From Gracilaria vermiculophylla (taxonomy: Eukaryota > Rhodophyta > Florideophyceae > Gracilariales > Gracilariaceae), in the NCBI GenBank assembly GCA_019155205.2, contig JAHNZQ020000181.1:986307-1029506 (forward strand): a stretch of 43,200 bases of DNA. Reading direction: 5' to 3'. This document shows positions 30,537-41,359 of the stretch, piece after piece. Both the position numbers and the translations under genes were made by a program. How positions within the stretch are numbered: position 1 is the first letter of the stretch; each line of letters opens with the position of its first letter. The notes under the pieces were generated by a model that worked only from the letters and a program-made list of their open reading frames with translations, was not told the DNA's origin and did not search any database.

Positions 30537-31353
30537 ATGGAGCGTACAGGTCATCAGAGAGTCATCCAAAGTGGAGGAACCGGGTGTCGATTTCGCATTC
30601 CTCGTCAGGTTGCGGGGACGGAGTCCACAAAATGGCGTGATATTTGTAAAGCTCTGGATCATAATTCGAGTTCTCATCAAAAGTTGCACGAAAGAATAAC
30701 ATCAGTGGTTTCACAAAATAATGCCGATAAGGAACATGAAATGAACAAGTTGAAAGTTTAGAGACACGAACTTCTCAATCGTCTTTGCATATTACAGCAA
30801 AGACGAAAAATTATGCCGAACTGCAACCGGCGTATTAATGCAAATATGACGCACGCTCCAATGCAACATGAATCTTCGTACAATTCTGATGCACAAGAAA
30901 ACAGCTCTGAAGACCCCAATAACATTTTGAAGCAACCCCAAGTGTATTCTTTGAATACGGTTCCTATCGAGGTTTTTCAAAAACGTATTCCGAGTCTTCT
31001 GAAGTCGTTATGGGAGGTCGTTTCGCTTTGGAGAGACGAGTGCGAAAAATAAAGAAATTGTACCTATTCGTCTTCTTAGAAAAGTGGAAAATCGACGGAG
31101 ATTGATCAATGGATATACGAATATGTTCTGGAATCGTAGTGGGCAAAAGTCCGCATTCTATCGTTCTAAGTATGCTATAGATTTTATCGCGCGGCATAAC
31201 AAGAATATGAGAAACCGAAACGCTAGAGAAGCTCATGATGCAACGATTTCTGCTCTGTGCAACGCAAATGAAGCAATGAAAGATGCGCGTGGTTCTGATG
31301 TTCGTTTGTCACTCAATGCTGCGGTGAAAAAGTCGAAGAAGTCTACTCAATAA
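30537..31353 (+). pseudogene. Unrecognised basic, coiled-coil protein
   Basis: From ATG 30537 a frame runs to 31052 with one TAG at 30759-30761, inside a stretch rich in heptad-like spacing (LHERITSVVSQNN, ELLNRLCILQQ) that could form a coiled coil. It ends VSLWRDECEK. A shifted frame, readable from about 31010 (YGRSFRFGETSAK) to 31353, goes on with a basic part (RKVENRRRLINGY, FYRSKYAIDFIARHNKN) and ends in Lys-rich KKSKKSTQ. No known domain was identified. It stops 31 bases before the RPC1-like fragment on the opposite strand. It might be an accessory protein of a mobile element or a host remnant. Confidence 0.4.
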
Positions 31354-31383
31354 ACTCATAAGTTAAATCTAGAGTTGTGTATC

Positions 31384-31793
31384 TCAAGATCGGTGTTCCT
31401 TGGCCATCCATACGTCAGCTGTCTTACGCCTTAAACCATGCAACTGCTGCATGATGAATGATTCCAGAGTTTCACGAGCTGTAAAACCCGATTTCAATTC
31501 AGGTTCTCCACAATCGTAGGCACACATTATCTCCTCACTCCTTCTATTGATCTCTTCGATATAGTTTGCCTTTCTTTCTTTTAAAGAAGTGGACGCATCA
31601 TATCGTCTACTCCAATTGAAAATGCTCCATCAGCTATCCCCCTCGCCCAAAAACGGGCAATGCGATTCATTATAAAAGCTGCTGCTTCATTGCTACATTT
31701 CCTTGCAAAAATGTATGGCACAGATTTCTTTGTGCCATCGCCGTTGCGCAAGACAGCCTTTTCACTGGAAGAACGAACGACAACGAGTACCAA
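31384..31793 (-). pseudogene. RNA polymerase III largest-subunit-like fragment
   Basis: About 135 codons in two frames match one segment of the largest RNA polymerase subunit. First: SVPYIFARKCSNEAAAFIMNR, then ARGIADGAFSIGVDDMMRP, which is the GFSIGI.DV motif before the pore. After a frameshift at about 31590: LKERKANYIEEINRRSEEI, ELKSGFTARETLE, and QQLHGLRRKTADV, the helices that follow. The pattern (G..L, T..ETLE, L..+R) is closest to RPC1 of Pol III; RPA1 or RPB1 cannot be excluded. The fragment ends with a TGA at 31384 where the family has the catalytic bridge-helix region, and upstream sequence shows no homology. A gene fragment, not a gene. Confidence 0.6.
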
Positions 31794-32771
31794 TCGTCGC
31801 GGAGAGGCATCCGTTCACAGCGCTGAGGCGCGTAGTCGGAGGCACTGCGCCCGCGCACAAGCATGCGATGCAGATGCGAAGGCATATGGTGGCAGCCGAG
31901 AGGCGATGCGCAGCCCACGCTGGTCTGCGTGACGAACAACGCACTCTCCAAAAAGGCCACTCAGCGCTGGAAGACGGTAGCTGATGAAGGCGGGCCGCCG
32001 CACGTGGGCGATCCGCGGCACCAAGAGCCAGCCACGCACGGCCGCGCGACCCATGACACCATTTTCCGCAAAAAGAGGATGAAGCTCAAAACCTCCAGGA
32101 CGGCAACGGCAGCACTCTGCTGGCGGGTTGCTCTTTTTGGTGGGGTTTGTCAAGGCTTTAGTGGTGGAGTCTAATCCGCAGTAAATGTTGTTCGCCTCGC
32201 CCTTGATTCTCTGGTCGGGGTCAAGTCTAAGCCAACGTCGCGTCACACGTCCAGGCCAACGCCCAGCTTGGACGGTCAGGGATCTACGTGCACAAGCGAC
32301 CAATATCTGCAATAAATATGGCCACGACTTTGACAGTCCTCGTCCAGCGAGAACTGAGAAACTGCATGATAAAGAAGAGCAACAGATACGAGGACAACTT
32401 GGGAATGATATGAAAACAGCTGGAAACTTGCATCCAACACACCGCGAACCTTTCGTGCCAGCAACGACCGCAACCCCACAACGGTAGGATGGTGCAGACT
32501 GGACGTGCTTGGGAACAGTGCTCGCCACGATAACGCCACGGTGTCTGCAAGGAACCCAGAACCAAGACAAGGTGAACATAAGCGGCGCTTACAACGATCA
32601 TATCGGCCAGCAAGTTGACGCCCTCATGTAATGGGGCTCGCGTGATTGCCTGATCATAAGCAACGTCCGCATCACGCAAGGAGGTGAAGTGAGAAGCGGC
32701 ACACGCCATCGTAAGACACAGGCATCTTTCAAAGCAAGGACGACGTTGCAATCTGGGAGGAATGATGAGGA
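31794..32771. other. Moderately GC-rich stretch, no gene recognised
   Basis: ORFs occur on both strands, including one of 254 codons on the minus strand (31815-32579), but none has a known motif or keeps a consistent domain. Because a copia RT relic lies directly to the right on the minus strand, part of this may be its eroded RT-RNase H continuation; isolated motif-like pieces do not form a convincing series. Confidence 0.4.
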
Positions 32772-33271
32772 TCACGATAATTTTGGCAGATACGTACAAA
32801 TGTGTATCGGCTTTGCACATGCAACGTGCAAATGAGCGTTTGTGACGTCAAGCATGGTCAAAAAGTGGTTGTTGGCAGCACTGCGATGCATCGCGTACTT
32901 GATAAAGCTTCGAAACATCACAAATGACCACAGGTGCGGCACAGAGAGGGCGAAGAGCGCTGCCCAAGCACGCCCAAGTTGCAAACGGGTTCGAAAGCGC
33001 CATCTGGACCTTGATCTATTTTTCTGATGCTCCCAAGCCTTCCAGCGCGCCGCCCTCCTCGATGTAGATGTTCAACCCCCGCCATCTGCTCGGTTCTAAT
33101 ATTGGTACTGCACGACGAAGGGCAGTATCGCTCGCGTTGGTTTGCACCCACTCGGTAGCACATTTTAGTCATCAAGCGCGCCTGAACCCGGTTCGGAATT
33201 GCGCATTTGCGCAGGACCTTGTCGCACGACAGGCGCTTGTGCTTTGCATTCCATAGTGGTGCCAATGACAT
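32772..33271 (-). pseudogene. Copia reverse transcriptase relic
   Basis: The motif FLTMLDVTNAHLHVACAKPIH matches the first catalytic Asp block of copia RT (QLDVTNAFL....PI) and is preceded at the right distance by KIDQGPDGAFEPV and a segment near LGRAWAALF, which fit the KARLVA.G..Q and Y..TFAPV blocks, in two frames. The second Asp (YVDD) block is not readable. Heavily eroded, unrelated in detail to C1, C2 or C4. Confidence 0.5.
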
Positions 33272-34357
33272 TGGTCATGATGCCACCAATCTCTGTATCG
33301 TTGTTATGGAAAGGAAAATCCCGCGTGTAATAAGAAAAACGAAGAAAGTGCGAATCACCTTCTCAGTCGTCCAAGTCTTGTTTCGTTTTCCAGCACCGCC
33401 TGTGACTGTTGGATAGGGATACCGTTTGAAGCTAGCACAGGAAGAACCACAAAACAGCAATGAGCAGCAAGGAGAAGAATTGCTCGTGCAGAGCGATGCA
33501 AAACAGTTCGCTGTTGCGATCTGTATCACCACTGGCGAGTTCTTTGCAACGGTCTGGAGCCCACGGTGAAGAGAGTGCTCCGCGAAGAAACACGGAACAG
33601 AGCAGCAATCCTCACCGCCGGCAACGTCGAGAGACTCATGGAAGAGACAGGGAGCAGACGGTCGATCCTCGTGAACGTGGACGGGGTCCCGAATGGTTGC
33701 ATTTCTTGCATGGATAGATTTTGGGGTTCTGTAGCTGCTAAAGAAAGCAAAGTGCTCTTCCCCTGAATCACAAGATACATCGGTGGACCACTGAAATGGG
33801 ATAGGTTCTAATTTATTTATAAAACTCAGAAATATTTGTGTTCTAAGTCGTAGGTTACAGATGGGATACCCTGTGTCAACAAACGTCTTTGCTCGTAAGT
33901 CAGAGCGTGGCGGTAAGGGTTTTTGAAGGCGGTCAGGCCACTGCCTTAAAAGTAATTAAAATTGTCGCCCATTGCATTTCCGCTTCATTTTAAGGGGTTT
34001 TCTCGGCGGGTAATGTTAATTATTTGAAAACATGGTTTACAACCACAACGTTACGAGGTTACGAGAGCAACGTTGAAAACTGTTAGCCAATTTAGCCTAA
34101 TCGGAGTTCTTCGGAAAGAGTACTTTTTAGCAGGAATATATTTCAAGCCTTCATTGGACTCGAGTATATTGGATGTCTAGATATTTGGCACATGATGCGC
34201 CAAAATGTATTAGCTCCTCTTAGACCAACACGTCTCTTCCGTGGTTCTATTCATTATTCTTCAATACCTTTCAGAACGCATTCACAGTACTATTTGTAAT
34301 TTTGGTGTCTACTTTCTTCCGAAATGGAGTTGGATGGTCGTTGAACTCACAGATTAT
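33272..34357. other. Spacer without a recognised gene
   Basis: Several ORFs of 60-85 codons overlap on both strands between 33400 and 33780, none with a known motif. From 33790 on the sequence is AT-rich and empty. Confidence 0.4.
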
Positions 34358-34638
34358 TGTAAATAGGTGTAGTGCAGAGCTTAAGATAAACTTGAGTAAA
34401 CGCACTGTTGATTTATCTCGATGACTCGGCTTGACTTCTATCATTCAGTAAACCTGGTCTGCAATTATTTCTTTTATAGTGTTCTCATAATGTTCTATAG
34501 TCTTCTAGAACTTCTAATAGTTTTTATCATAAACCATAAAACACTTCTACATAATTTCTTCTATAGAACCTTCTGGATGTCTCTAGATATTAGCAGTTTC
34601 TATTTGCTTCATAGAAGCTTCTAGATGCTTCTACAACA
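34358..34638 (-). repeat. 3' LTR of C2
   Basis: Starts TGTTGTAG and ends TTTACA on the minus strand. It resembles 41693-41892, sharing GTAGTGCAGAGCTTA and TCTATAG...AGAACTTCTA type blocks. The tract GAGACGGGG on the minus strand just before it is a likely polypurine tract. Confidence 0.85.
34502..34632. promoter_or_regulatory. Heat-shock-element-like arrays in the C2 LTR
   Basis: Alternating nGAAn and nTTCn pentamers occur at 34613-34632 (AGAAG CTTCT AGATG CTTCT), 34565-34584 (AGAAC CTTCT GGATG TCTCT) and 34502-34511 (CTTCT AGAAC). Three to four contiguous units are enough for heat-shock factor binding in eukaryotes. They lie in the U3 end of the LTR. Function is inferred from sequence only. 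Confidence 0.45.
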
Positions 34639-34693
34639 CCCCGTCTCAACTTGATAACTGCTTAAGACCCAACATGTCCATAAAAAACCAATG

Positions 34694-36515
34694 CTAGTTC
34701 TTCTGTAGAGACTTTGTAAAACCATCAGCTGCCATATGTTCGGTAGGAAAGTATGTAATTTTCACTTCTTCATTTTCCAAGCAGTCCTGAATATAGAAAT
34801 GCCGTATAGCAATGAGCCTTAATTTTCCATGGCTTCCTTCCATTTTTGGAATTGCAATTGCAGACTGGTTGTCAACAAAACTTTGAATAGCTTGTTCTTC
34901 AGTAGTTTTAAGATCCTTCATGATTTTTGCCAACCATTTCCCTTCTTTGACTGCCTCTGTAACTGCAAATAATTCGGCCTCTGTGGATGACAATTCCACA
35001 CAATTTTGCTTTTGACTGCTCCACGACAATAAACAATTTCCATAAAATGTAGCATATCCAGAAACTGATTTTCTGTTTTCCGTATTTCCACAGCTGGCAT
35101 CACTGTAGACATATAGTGACGGGTTGGTAGATTTTTTGTAGACGAGACAAAAATCTTTTGTCTTCAGAATATACCTAAGAACCCTTTTGCATGATTTCCA
35201 ATGTTCTGATCAATGCTCTTCAGAAATCTGATTTAATTTTCCGACTGCATATGGTAGATCAGGAGGCCTCCCTAGCATAAGATACATAAGTGAACCACTT
35301 AATTCTCTGTAAGGAACGCCCGTAAGTATTTCATCAGTTCCACATTTTTGTAAAGTACTGTTCGCCTCCAAGGGTGTATTAATTTCTCTGCAGCTCTCCA
35401 TATTTAATCGGTTACAAACAATTCTTGCGTATGCACTTTGACATAATTTCAGAATTCCTTTTTCTCGATTATAGTCGATATCAATGCTTAGTACATGCGG
35501 AATTCGTCCAAGATCCTTCATTTGGAATTAAGAACTTAGTTCTTGCTTCAAAACATTTAACACCATTGGAATTTCTCTTGCCAGTACTATGTCATCGACA
35601 TATCGTGAAATAAATACTTCATGGTCATCAATATTTGCAACAAATATTCCACTGTCTCCATGAGCTTTCAAAAAGTTCATGTTGCTCAAAATCGAGCTAA
35701 TCATTTTGTACCACGCTCTTGGCGCCTGGTTTAGTCCATACATTGCCTTCGTCAGCTTGCAGACGTAATTAGGATGTTTTGAGTCAATAAAACCCTCGGG
35801 CTGTTCCGTAAACATTTGTTCCTCCAACACTCCATTTATGAACGCTGTTTTAACATCCATCTGGGTGATGAACATTTTTTGTTGGAGTGCTACAGCCAGC
35901 ATAGTCCGTAAAAGAAGCCATGCGTACAACTGGAGCGTACGTGTCAAAATAATCGATGACATATTCTTGCTGATACCCTTTGCACACCAATCGTGCCTTA
36001 AATATTTTCTCTTGATTCTTGGTTTCGCGTTTTATCTTGAAAAAATATTTCGGTTGCAAAATATGCATGTCTGATTTTCGAGGGACCAGTTCCCAAGTAT
36101 TATTCTCGTATAAAAAATTAATTTCTCTTTCCATTGCAGATGTCCAATAATTTTTCTGAACCCCTGACAGGGCCTCCTGTACATTATTTGGTTCTGTTTC
36201 GTCTGCAAGCATCATTACTGCACTGGCAGCAGTATCCTCATTTTTATCAGCATACTCATATGTGAGCCATGTTGGCTGTCTTTTAGTTCTCCCACTTCTC
36301 CGTGGGATAATTTCTGGTGCTTGCTCATCTTCTGGAGGTGGGTTGTAAGCCTCAGAATTTTCCGAATCATTTTCCTTTTCAGTGTTCGGCATTACTTCTT
36401 TTTCTTTTCCGTTTTCTGGTTTGAAAGAAAATTCATCTTTCATTGAGATTATTTTCGGGGTTTCTAGAAATTTTGCCGTTCCAATTACAACCACTCTTCT
36501 GGTTGTATCGTCCAT
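34694..36515 (-). pseudogene. C2 reverse transcriptase-RNase H
   Basis: From high to low coordinates: the linker with PRRSGRTKRQPTW, then WTSAMEREINFLYENNTWELV and KARLVCKGYQQ, the start of copia RT. A frameshift near 35900 leads to MDVKTAFINGVLEEQMF with the first Asp, VCKLTKAMYGLNQAPRAWY, and RYVDDIVLA with the catalytic YVDD intact. Further stops lie at 35528 and 35210. RNase H follows: SWSSQKQNCVELSSTEAE, FVDNQSAIA, RHFYIQD, and PTEHMAADGFTK. Few changes separate this from an intact enzyme. Confidence 0.9.
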
Positions 36516-37340
36516 TAAGCGACAATTTCTACCTTCGTATCCCTAAAATGTACACAGCCTTGACTTGGCATCCCATTTCTTTCTATGATCATTCGGAATA
36601 ATAACATAGGCCTTGCACCCAAATATTTTGAGATGAGAAGTATTTGGATTGGTTCAGAACCATTTTTCATGAGGACTGCAATTGCCTAGAATTTTTGCTG
36701 AAACAAAACTCCTAATCACATTTGCATTTTGGATAGCTTCAGCCCAAAACGTTCTGGGAATGTCCTGAAAGTAAAGCATACATCTTGTTTTTTTACAAAG
36801 TGGTCGGTTAATTCTTTCTGCCCCACCATTCTGTTGTGGTTGGTGTGCTCCAGTACCTTCGTGGATGATACGTTTGTGTTTGAAATAATTTTCAAATGCC
36901 TTAGAAAAATATTCTCTTCCTCTATCACTAGTAATTCGTTTGATATAAATTCCTTCTTGATTTTCCACCATAGTCAGAAATTCTCGGGTTTTTTCAAATG
37001 CTTCATTTCTGGTACGGAGAAAATACACAAATGATTTTCTTATGTAATCATCAGTGAACGTTATGAAATACAATTTTCCTCCTTTGGATTTTGTACTCAT
37101 AGGTCCACAAAGATTCGTGTGTATGAGTTCTAATTCTCCCTTTGATTGAAAATTTCCTATTGACGGAAATGGTTTTGAACTTATTTTCCCAAGTACACAT
37201 TCCTTGCATGTACTTATATCTTTTTGTTCCAATTTTTCTGGAACACCATCTGCGGTTTTCTTAGATACGATTTGGCTCAAGACTGATTTTCTAGCATGTC
37301 CTAGTCTGGCATGCCAAAGTTCTTGCTCCGTTATGGTGAC
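36516..37340 (-). pseudogene. C2 integrase
   Basis: The zinc finger reads LWHARLGHA near 37330-37295 and CKECVLGK near 37200. The core has IHTNLCGP where the family has HTDLCGP, so the first catalytic Asp is Asn, then FITFTDDY, SDRGREY with the second Asp, and QNGGAERINR with the Glu. After a stop at 36654 the frame continues with HLKIFGCKAYV and KWDAKSR, the normal C-terminal part. A missing first Asp would abolish catalysis even without the stops. Confidence 0.88.
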
Positions 37341-37769
37341 TAAGTATGCTTCATAATTTTCCTCGATCTTCTTGGAGCTCTTAAAGCAGAAGGTAGAATT
37401 TTCTTTCTTGACCTGAAGGAGTTTTCCATTTGAATATTTGGATGAAACGGCGCACCACCCTTTTTGAAAATAAACTAGATGTCTACGTTCATCAATTTGC
37501 CTAATAGATAAAATTTTCGTAGCAATTTCCGGGACAAATTAAATATCTTGCACAGGCAGTGCCTTTATAGACCCATTCATAGAAATTTTCATAAGTATGT
37601 TTCCCTTTTCTGTTGATTTGACATGGATTCCATCTCCTAGTCTGATGGTGACTGGCTTAGTTCTTTTTAAAGTTTCCTCCATAAACCACTTTCAATTATT
37701 GGTCATGTGGAAGGATGCACCAGAGTCCATATACCATGTTCTATAGATTTTTCTTTGGTCTTGTTCAGC
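37341..37769 (-). pseudogene. C2 aspartic protease
   Basis: WYMDSGASFHMTNN carries the copia protease active site D-S-G-A (codons at 37716-37727); a TGA follows directly where the family usually continues with more sequence ending in F. The part between it and the integrase finger (VTIRLGDG, ILSIRQIDERRH) is the usual rest of protease and linker. Several stops. Confidence 0.8.
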
Positions 37770-38503
37770 CATCAAAAAATTTCCGGAAGACGTTTTGCTC
37801 GTGTTGGGCTGTGTAGAAGTTTTTGTATCCTTTTTGCGTTTTCTACAGTCCGCAATTTTGTGCCCTTTCTTTCCACAGTAGTGACAGTTATAGGGAAATT
37901 TGTATTTTTGTTTGTTGACTTTTCCCGGTAGGAGACTTCCAGAGTTTTTTTGCTCTTCAGACGATTATTGTTTGGACTCTTCACAAAAAATTCTAGGGTG
38001 GATTTCTTCAGTCCTTAGCTTTTCAGCTATATTTTTCAATGTAACAACCAAACTTTCATAGCTTTTTGGTAAGCTACGAAATAATCTCATAATATATTCT
38101 TCTTATGTTTTATCCACCCCGAGCTGTTTCAATTTTGTTTTGAGACGTTTTAATTCTTCTATATGTTGTTTGGCTGATTCTCCTTCGTGGAGCCTTTTTG
38201 ACGTAAAGCGCTCCTCCGTGCCCATTTTGTTCGCCATACCCTTATTTTCGTACACTTCTGCTAGGGCGTTCCAGGCTTCTGTACCGGTTTTGCATGACTC
38301 AACATAGACTATTTGAGTATCATCGACTGATAAACAAATATCTATTAATGCTTTCTCATTAGCAGTAGCATTATTTTTGCTCTTCTGCTACAGCTTTTCA
38401 ATACCTCTTCTTCTTAAGGTAATTTGTCATGCAAAATTTCCAAGAGAAATAATTATCTCCATTAAGTTTCTCTATTTTGAACGTGCTTTTCTCTTTTATA
38501 TCC
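37770..38503 (-). pseudogene. C2 gag
   Basis: ATG 38503 opens MDIKEKSTFKIEKLNGDNY, the typical copia start with LNG.NY..W. A stop in place of the expected Trp-like position and a frameshift near 38380 follow. The continuation has the UBN2-type core (EAWNALAEVYENKG, HIEELKRLKTKL, RLFRSLPKSYE) and a good CCHC knuckle, CHYCGKKGHKIADC, near 37850-37890. It leads directly into the protease. Confidence 0.85.
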
Positions 38504-38568
38504 ATGTTCCTTGTTGACGTGAATTAACGAATTTCGATTTTTGGAAATGACACAGCGTACTGTACTGT

Positions 38569-38985
38569 TATATGAGGCATGGCCGTATTGTCGGACATGT
38601 CGTGGGGTTCTCGTCGCAGGGAGCTCAAATTTGTGGAGGTTTGTTCAGCTCAAGGCTTGGCTTCTCTGCAGTCGCTCTCTCGCGCCTGTGTCTCGCCGTT
38701 CTCTCTTTATTCGATCCAAGGCTGGGTTCTTCTATCATTGTGCTGTGCCCTTTGGCAACGGACTTTCGTACTGACAGGGGGCAGCGTCCTTTCGACATTG
38801 TACTCGGCAATACAATGTTCTTCTAATTAACGCGCCCTTTGCAGTAGCTGCGCTCACGCGTCGTAGGTCTCAGGCTTTCGTACTGACAGGGGGTAGCGTC
38901 CTTTCGACATTGTATTCGGCAATAAAATGTTCTAATTAACGCACTCTCTGCAGTAGCTGCACTCATGTGTCGTAGGTCTCATATA
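38569..38985 (-). repeat. C4 3' LTR with tandem duplication
   Basis: The LTR has inverted termini TATATGAG and CTCATATA. Within it, a unit of about 112 bp is repeated head to tail (38763-38874 and 38875-38985), sharing CTTTCGTACTGACAGGGGG, CCTTTCGACATTGTA and GCAGTAGCTGC blocks. In minus orientation the duplication is at the U3 start. No partner LTR was found in the window. Confidence 0.75.
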
Positions 38986-39019
38986 CCCCCCAGTTGCGAC
39001 AAGCTATTTGTTGTAACTC

Positions 39020-40254
39020 TCATTTCCATGCTTTGCTGTTAAGGCAAAAAGACCTATGGTCTGGAAGCATCAATGATCCAGAAGCAGCGATTCGATTCAG
39101 TAGTTTGTGCATGATTGGGTTGTACTTCGTTAGAGCATCAACAACGTTGACCTTCCCATGTATCCAACGAAGGACATCTATCTCGTGTGATTCAAAAAAG
39201 TCCCTTAATCGTTGCACGGTTTGTCGTAGCCTATATTCTTCTCCTTCGTGTAACGTTGTAATAGTTTCCAACAAGCCTTTGGAATCAACACTCAGGACAT
39301 GCAAGAATTCGTCTGTTGGAAAAATAGACTTTAGCGTAAACTTTAAGTAAAACCCTCTGTCATATGCTTCTGTGCAAGCAATTATCTCTGCACCATATGA
39401 CGAAGGTGATACTCGTCTCTGTTTCGAGCTGCACCAGTCTATCATATGGTATGTCGTTGCATCGTTCTTTGTCCTGTATCTCAGCCCAGTGATGATTCCT
39501 GTCTGACCATATATCTGATTGGTTGAGACATTGAACGAAGCATCCGAAAAAGAGACTGTATCAACTGCTGTAGTCTTGCCGTTCGGGCGACGAAAGGTAA
39601 TTACCGATCGGAGGTTTCCAAGCTCATGAAGCATCTTGTTCGCGTCTATCAAATGTGAGACTGTCAGTCTACTCATCCTTTGCTGCGTCAATGACCCAAC
39701 ATATGCCACTTGTGGTAGTGCACCACATCCTAACCAGATAAGTTCTCCAGCCAGTGGACGATACGACCGAATTTCACTTGGTTGTGCCACGTCTTTCATC
39801 ATAGCCTTTCGCGCTTTGCTGAGGTTCATTGCCTTAATGGAGTGCGCATTGCCTTAATGGAGTGCGCATATCCTTGCATTAATAGCTGGATATTGTATTC
39901 CTTGCCTTGTTTGATACTGCGCCCGTTGAATTTTATTTCATCGTCGATGATCGTCTTGCTTACACTAAAGCGCTGATCAATTTCTGTTGCAAAGTTGCGA
40001 AAATTGTGGACCGACCCAGAGATCAACAGGTCATCCGTTAGCTTGGCAAGCAATAGCCTTATGGACCCGTTCTTTTTTCGTCTAAAGTAGAGCTGGCTGA
40101 CGCCGAACGCTTTGGTCGATGTTATGTACCCTCGTGCTGAAGGTAGCTTTGAAGGATTAAAAAACATAATTAGATTCTGCTTTTTTTTTCCCCCTTTTGG
40201 TACACAGTACATGAGCTGACCCATTAGAAGCCTTTGAAGAACGACATGTGCCAT
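39020..40254 (-). pseudogene. C4 reverse transcriptase-RNase H
   Basis: RT part 40254-39826: MYCVPKGG, then AKLTDDLLISGS as active-site box and EIKFNGRSIKQGKEY. RNase H part 39829-39020: SYRPLAGELIWLGCGALPQV (the P..LR..IG.L.Y...) and the domain with VSFSDASF, IDWCSSKQRRV, SSYGAEIIACTEA, VDSKGLLETITTLHEG and IHGKVNVVDALTK. The two parts lie in different frames, separated by an exact 20-bp tandem duplication (39827-39846, 39847-39866); one unit removed would put them in frame. Otherwise this RNase H is free of stops for 269 codons. Confidence 0.85.
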
Positions 40255-40329
40255 TTTGCCTTTCTCTCAACTTCTTTAATGCACAGCTGATGGATTGTTG
40301 TTCTAAAGTACACTAAAACAATGACATGA

Positions 40330-40640
40330 ACGTTGCTGTTCTTTGCTTGTATTTCTATTCGTTTGGATGTGATCGAGAGTTGGCTGTCCCACGCAAAGGA
40401 TCTATAATTCAATTTTATGGCATTCTGCAACGCGTTTGTGCTCCAAAACACAAACTATGAACAATGATATAAACATAACAATACACAGTCAACATAATTT
40501 CAAACCATCGCCTTGGGTTAGCTGCGACCCGTAGCCAGCGTAGAGCAAGAGATAGTATGGGAGCAATATACCCCTGAAGTTTGTCCTACAATTCTGTCAT
40601 GCGCCGTATCAGGGACTGCTTGCTCTTGGGCCTGATCTCT
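40330..40640 (-). repeat. Inverted duplication, left copy
   Basis: On the minus strand this segment resembles 41360-41692 on the plus strand, sharing TTGCTCTACGCTGGC, CGCAGC, GATGGTTTGAAAT, GTTGCAGAATGC and GCAAAGAACA blocks. The two arms are about 700 bases apart. Neither arm has a clear protein-coding frame or a known element signature. Its right-hand end in element terms may be cut by C4. Confidence 0.65.
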
Positions 40641-41359
40641 TCTCTTTACATATTCCAGTACTTTGAAAAAAACCATAGCGGTTTTTAAAACTCATATATA
40701 GTAAAATACTTTTATTTTTTTCATTTGAAAATCAATCTAATCCCCTATTAAAAATTCTGGAAAGCTGAGCTAGCATAAAAATAATAAAAATTTTATGTAG
40801 TGCAAAGTAAACCAATTACGATATAAGTTTTACCTTCATTAGAAGCAATGCATCTTAAAACTCTTTCTATTTCAATAAATCACGGAAAAGTCAAAAATTT
40901 GCGTAGCATCGTCTCATACGTATTAAACTTAAAACAATTTGACAAAACACATGATCAAATTCATTTCATAATTAAATATTACGCAATATGGGTGTATTCG
41001 AAGACATGTCAAAAACAAAATTTTACCATTATAACTAGTTTTGCAAAGCATAATTCGAATTTATTTAAGATTCAAAACTAGCAGGACGTTGTGTAAGGGT
41101 TGATGAAGTGACGGGCGCAATATGCCACGTGAATGTCATGGCTGTGTGGACCCTTGTGGACGGGAGGGTATGTGAGGGGGGGTGGGGACGTGAGGAGCCT
41201 TGTTCATACGGCTGCGTGACAACGAGAGAGAATGCTGTGCCTTCTTCTTTTAGCCGCTTCTTATAAATATCCATGAATGTAAAAGCGCTGTGTTGCCGAA
41301 CTTCGAACTACAGAGCGGTTTTTTGTTCCTCATTATTGGCCAGCACGATGCTCTATCTC
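40641..41359. other. AT-rich spacer between inverted arms
   Basis: No gene recognised. The middle part is very AT-rich; 41090-41270 is more GC-rich without a supported frame. Confidence 0.45.

Larger units (their letters stand above)
34358..38568 (-). mobile_element. C2: Ty1/copia element lacking its 5' LTR
   Basis: A minus-strand copia element with 3' LTR (34358-34638), RNase H, RT, integrase, protease and gag in reverse order along the plus strand. The gag start is at 38503. Where leader and 5' LTR should follow, the sequence instead reaches the LTR of C4 at 38569 after about 65 bases. So the 5' end was lost by deletion or recombination, or the LTR lies elsewhere. The LTR family recurs at 41693 (C5). 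Proteins carry several stops and frameshifts but are more readable than those of G1. Confidence 0.9.
38569..40260 (-). mobile_element. C4: 3' half of a copia element
   Basis: The 3' LTR (38569-38985), a run of six G on the minus strand (38986-38991) as polypurine tract, and RNase H and RT in minus orientation. The homology ends near 40260 within RT; integrase, protease, gag and 5' LTR are missing. The RT active-site variant (KLTDD) and RNase H resemble those of C1 more than those of C2. Confidence 0.82.

Noticed and set aside
31815..32579. 254-codon minus-strand ORF as a gene
   Set aside because: It has no recognisable domain, is rich in Arg and Cys as expected for a chance GC-rich frame, and overlaps other frames of similar quality.
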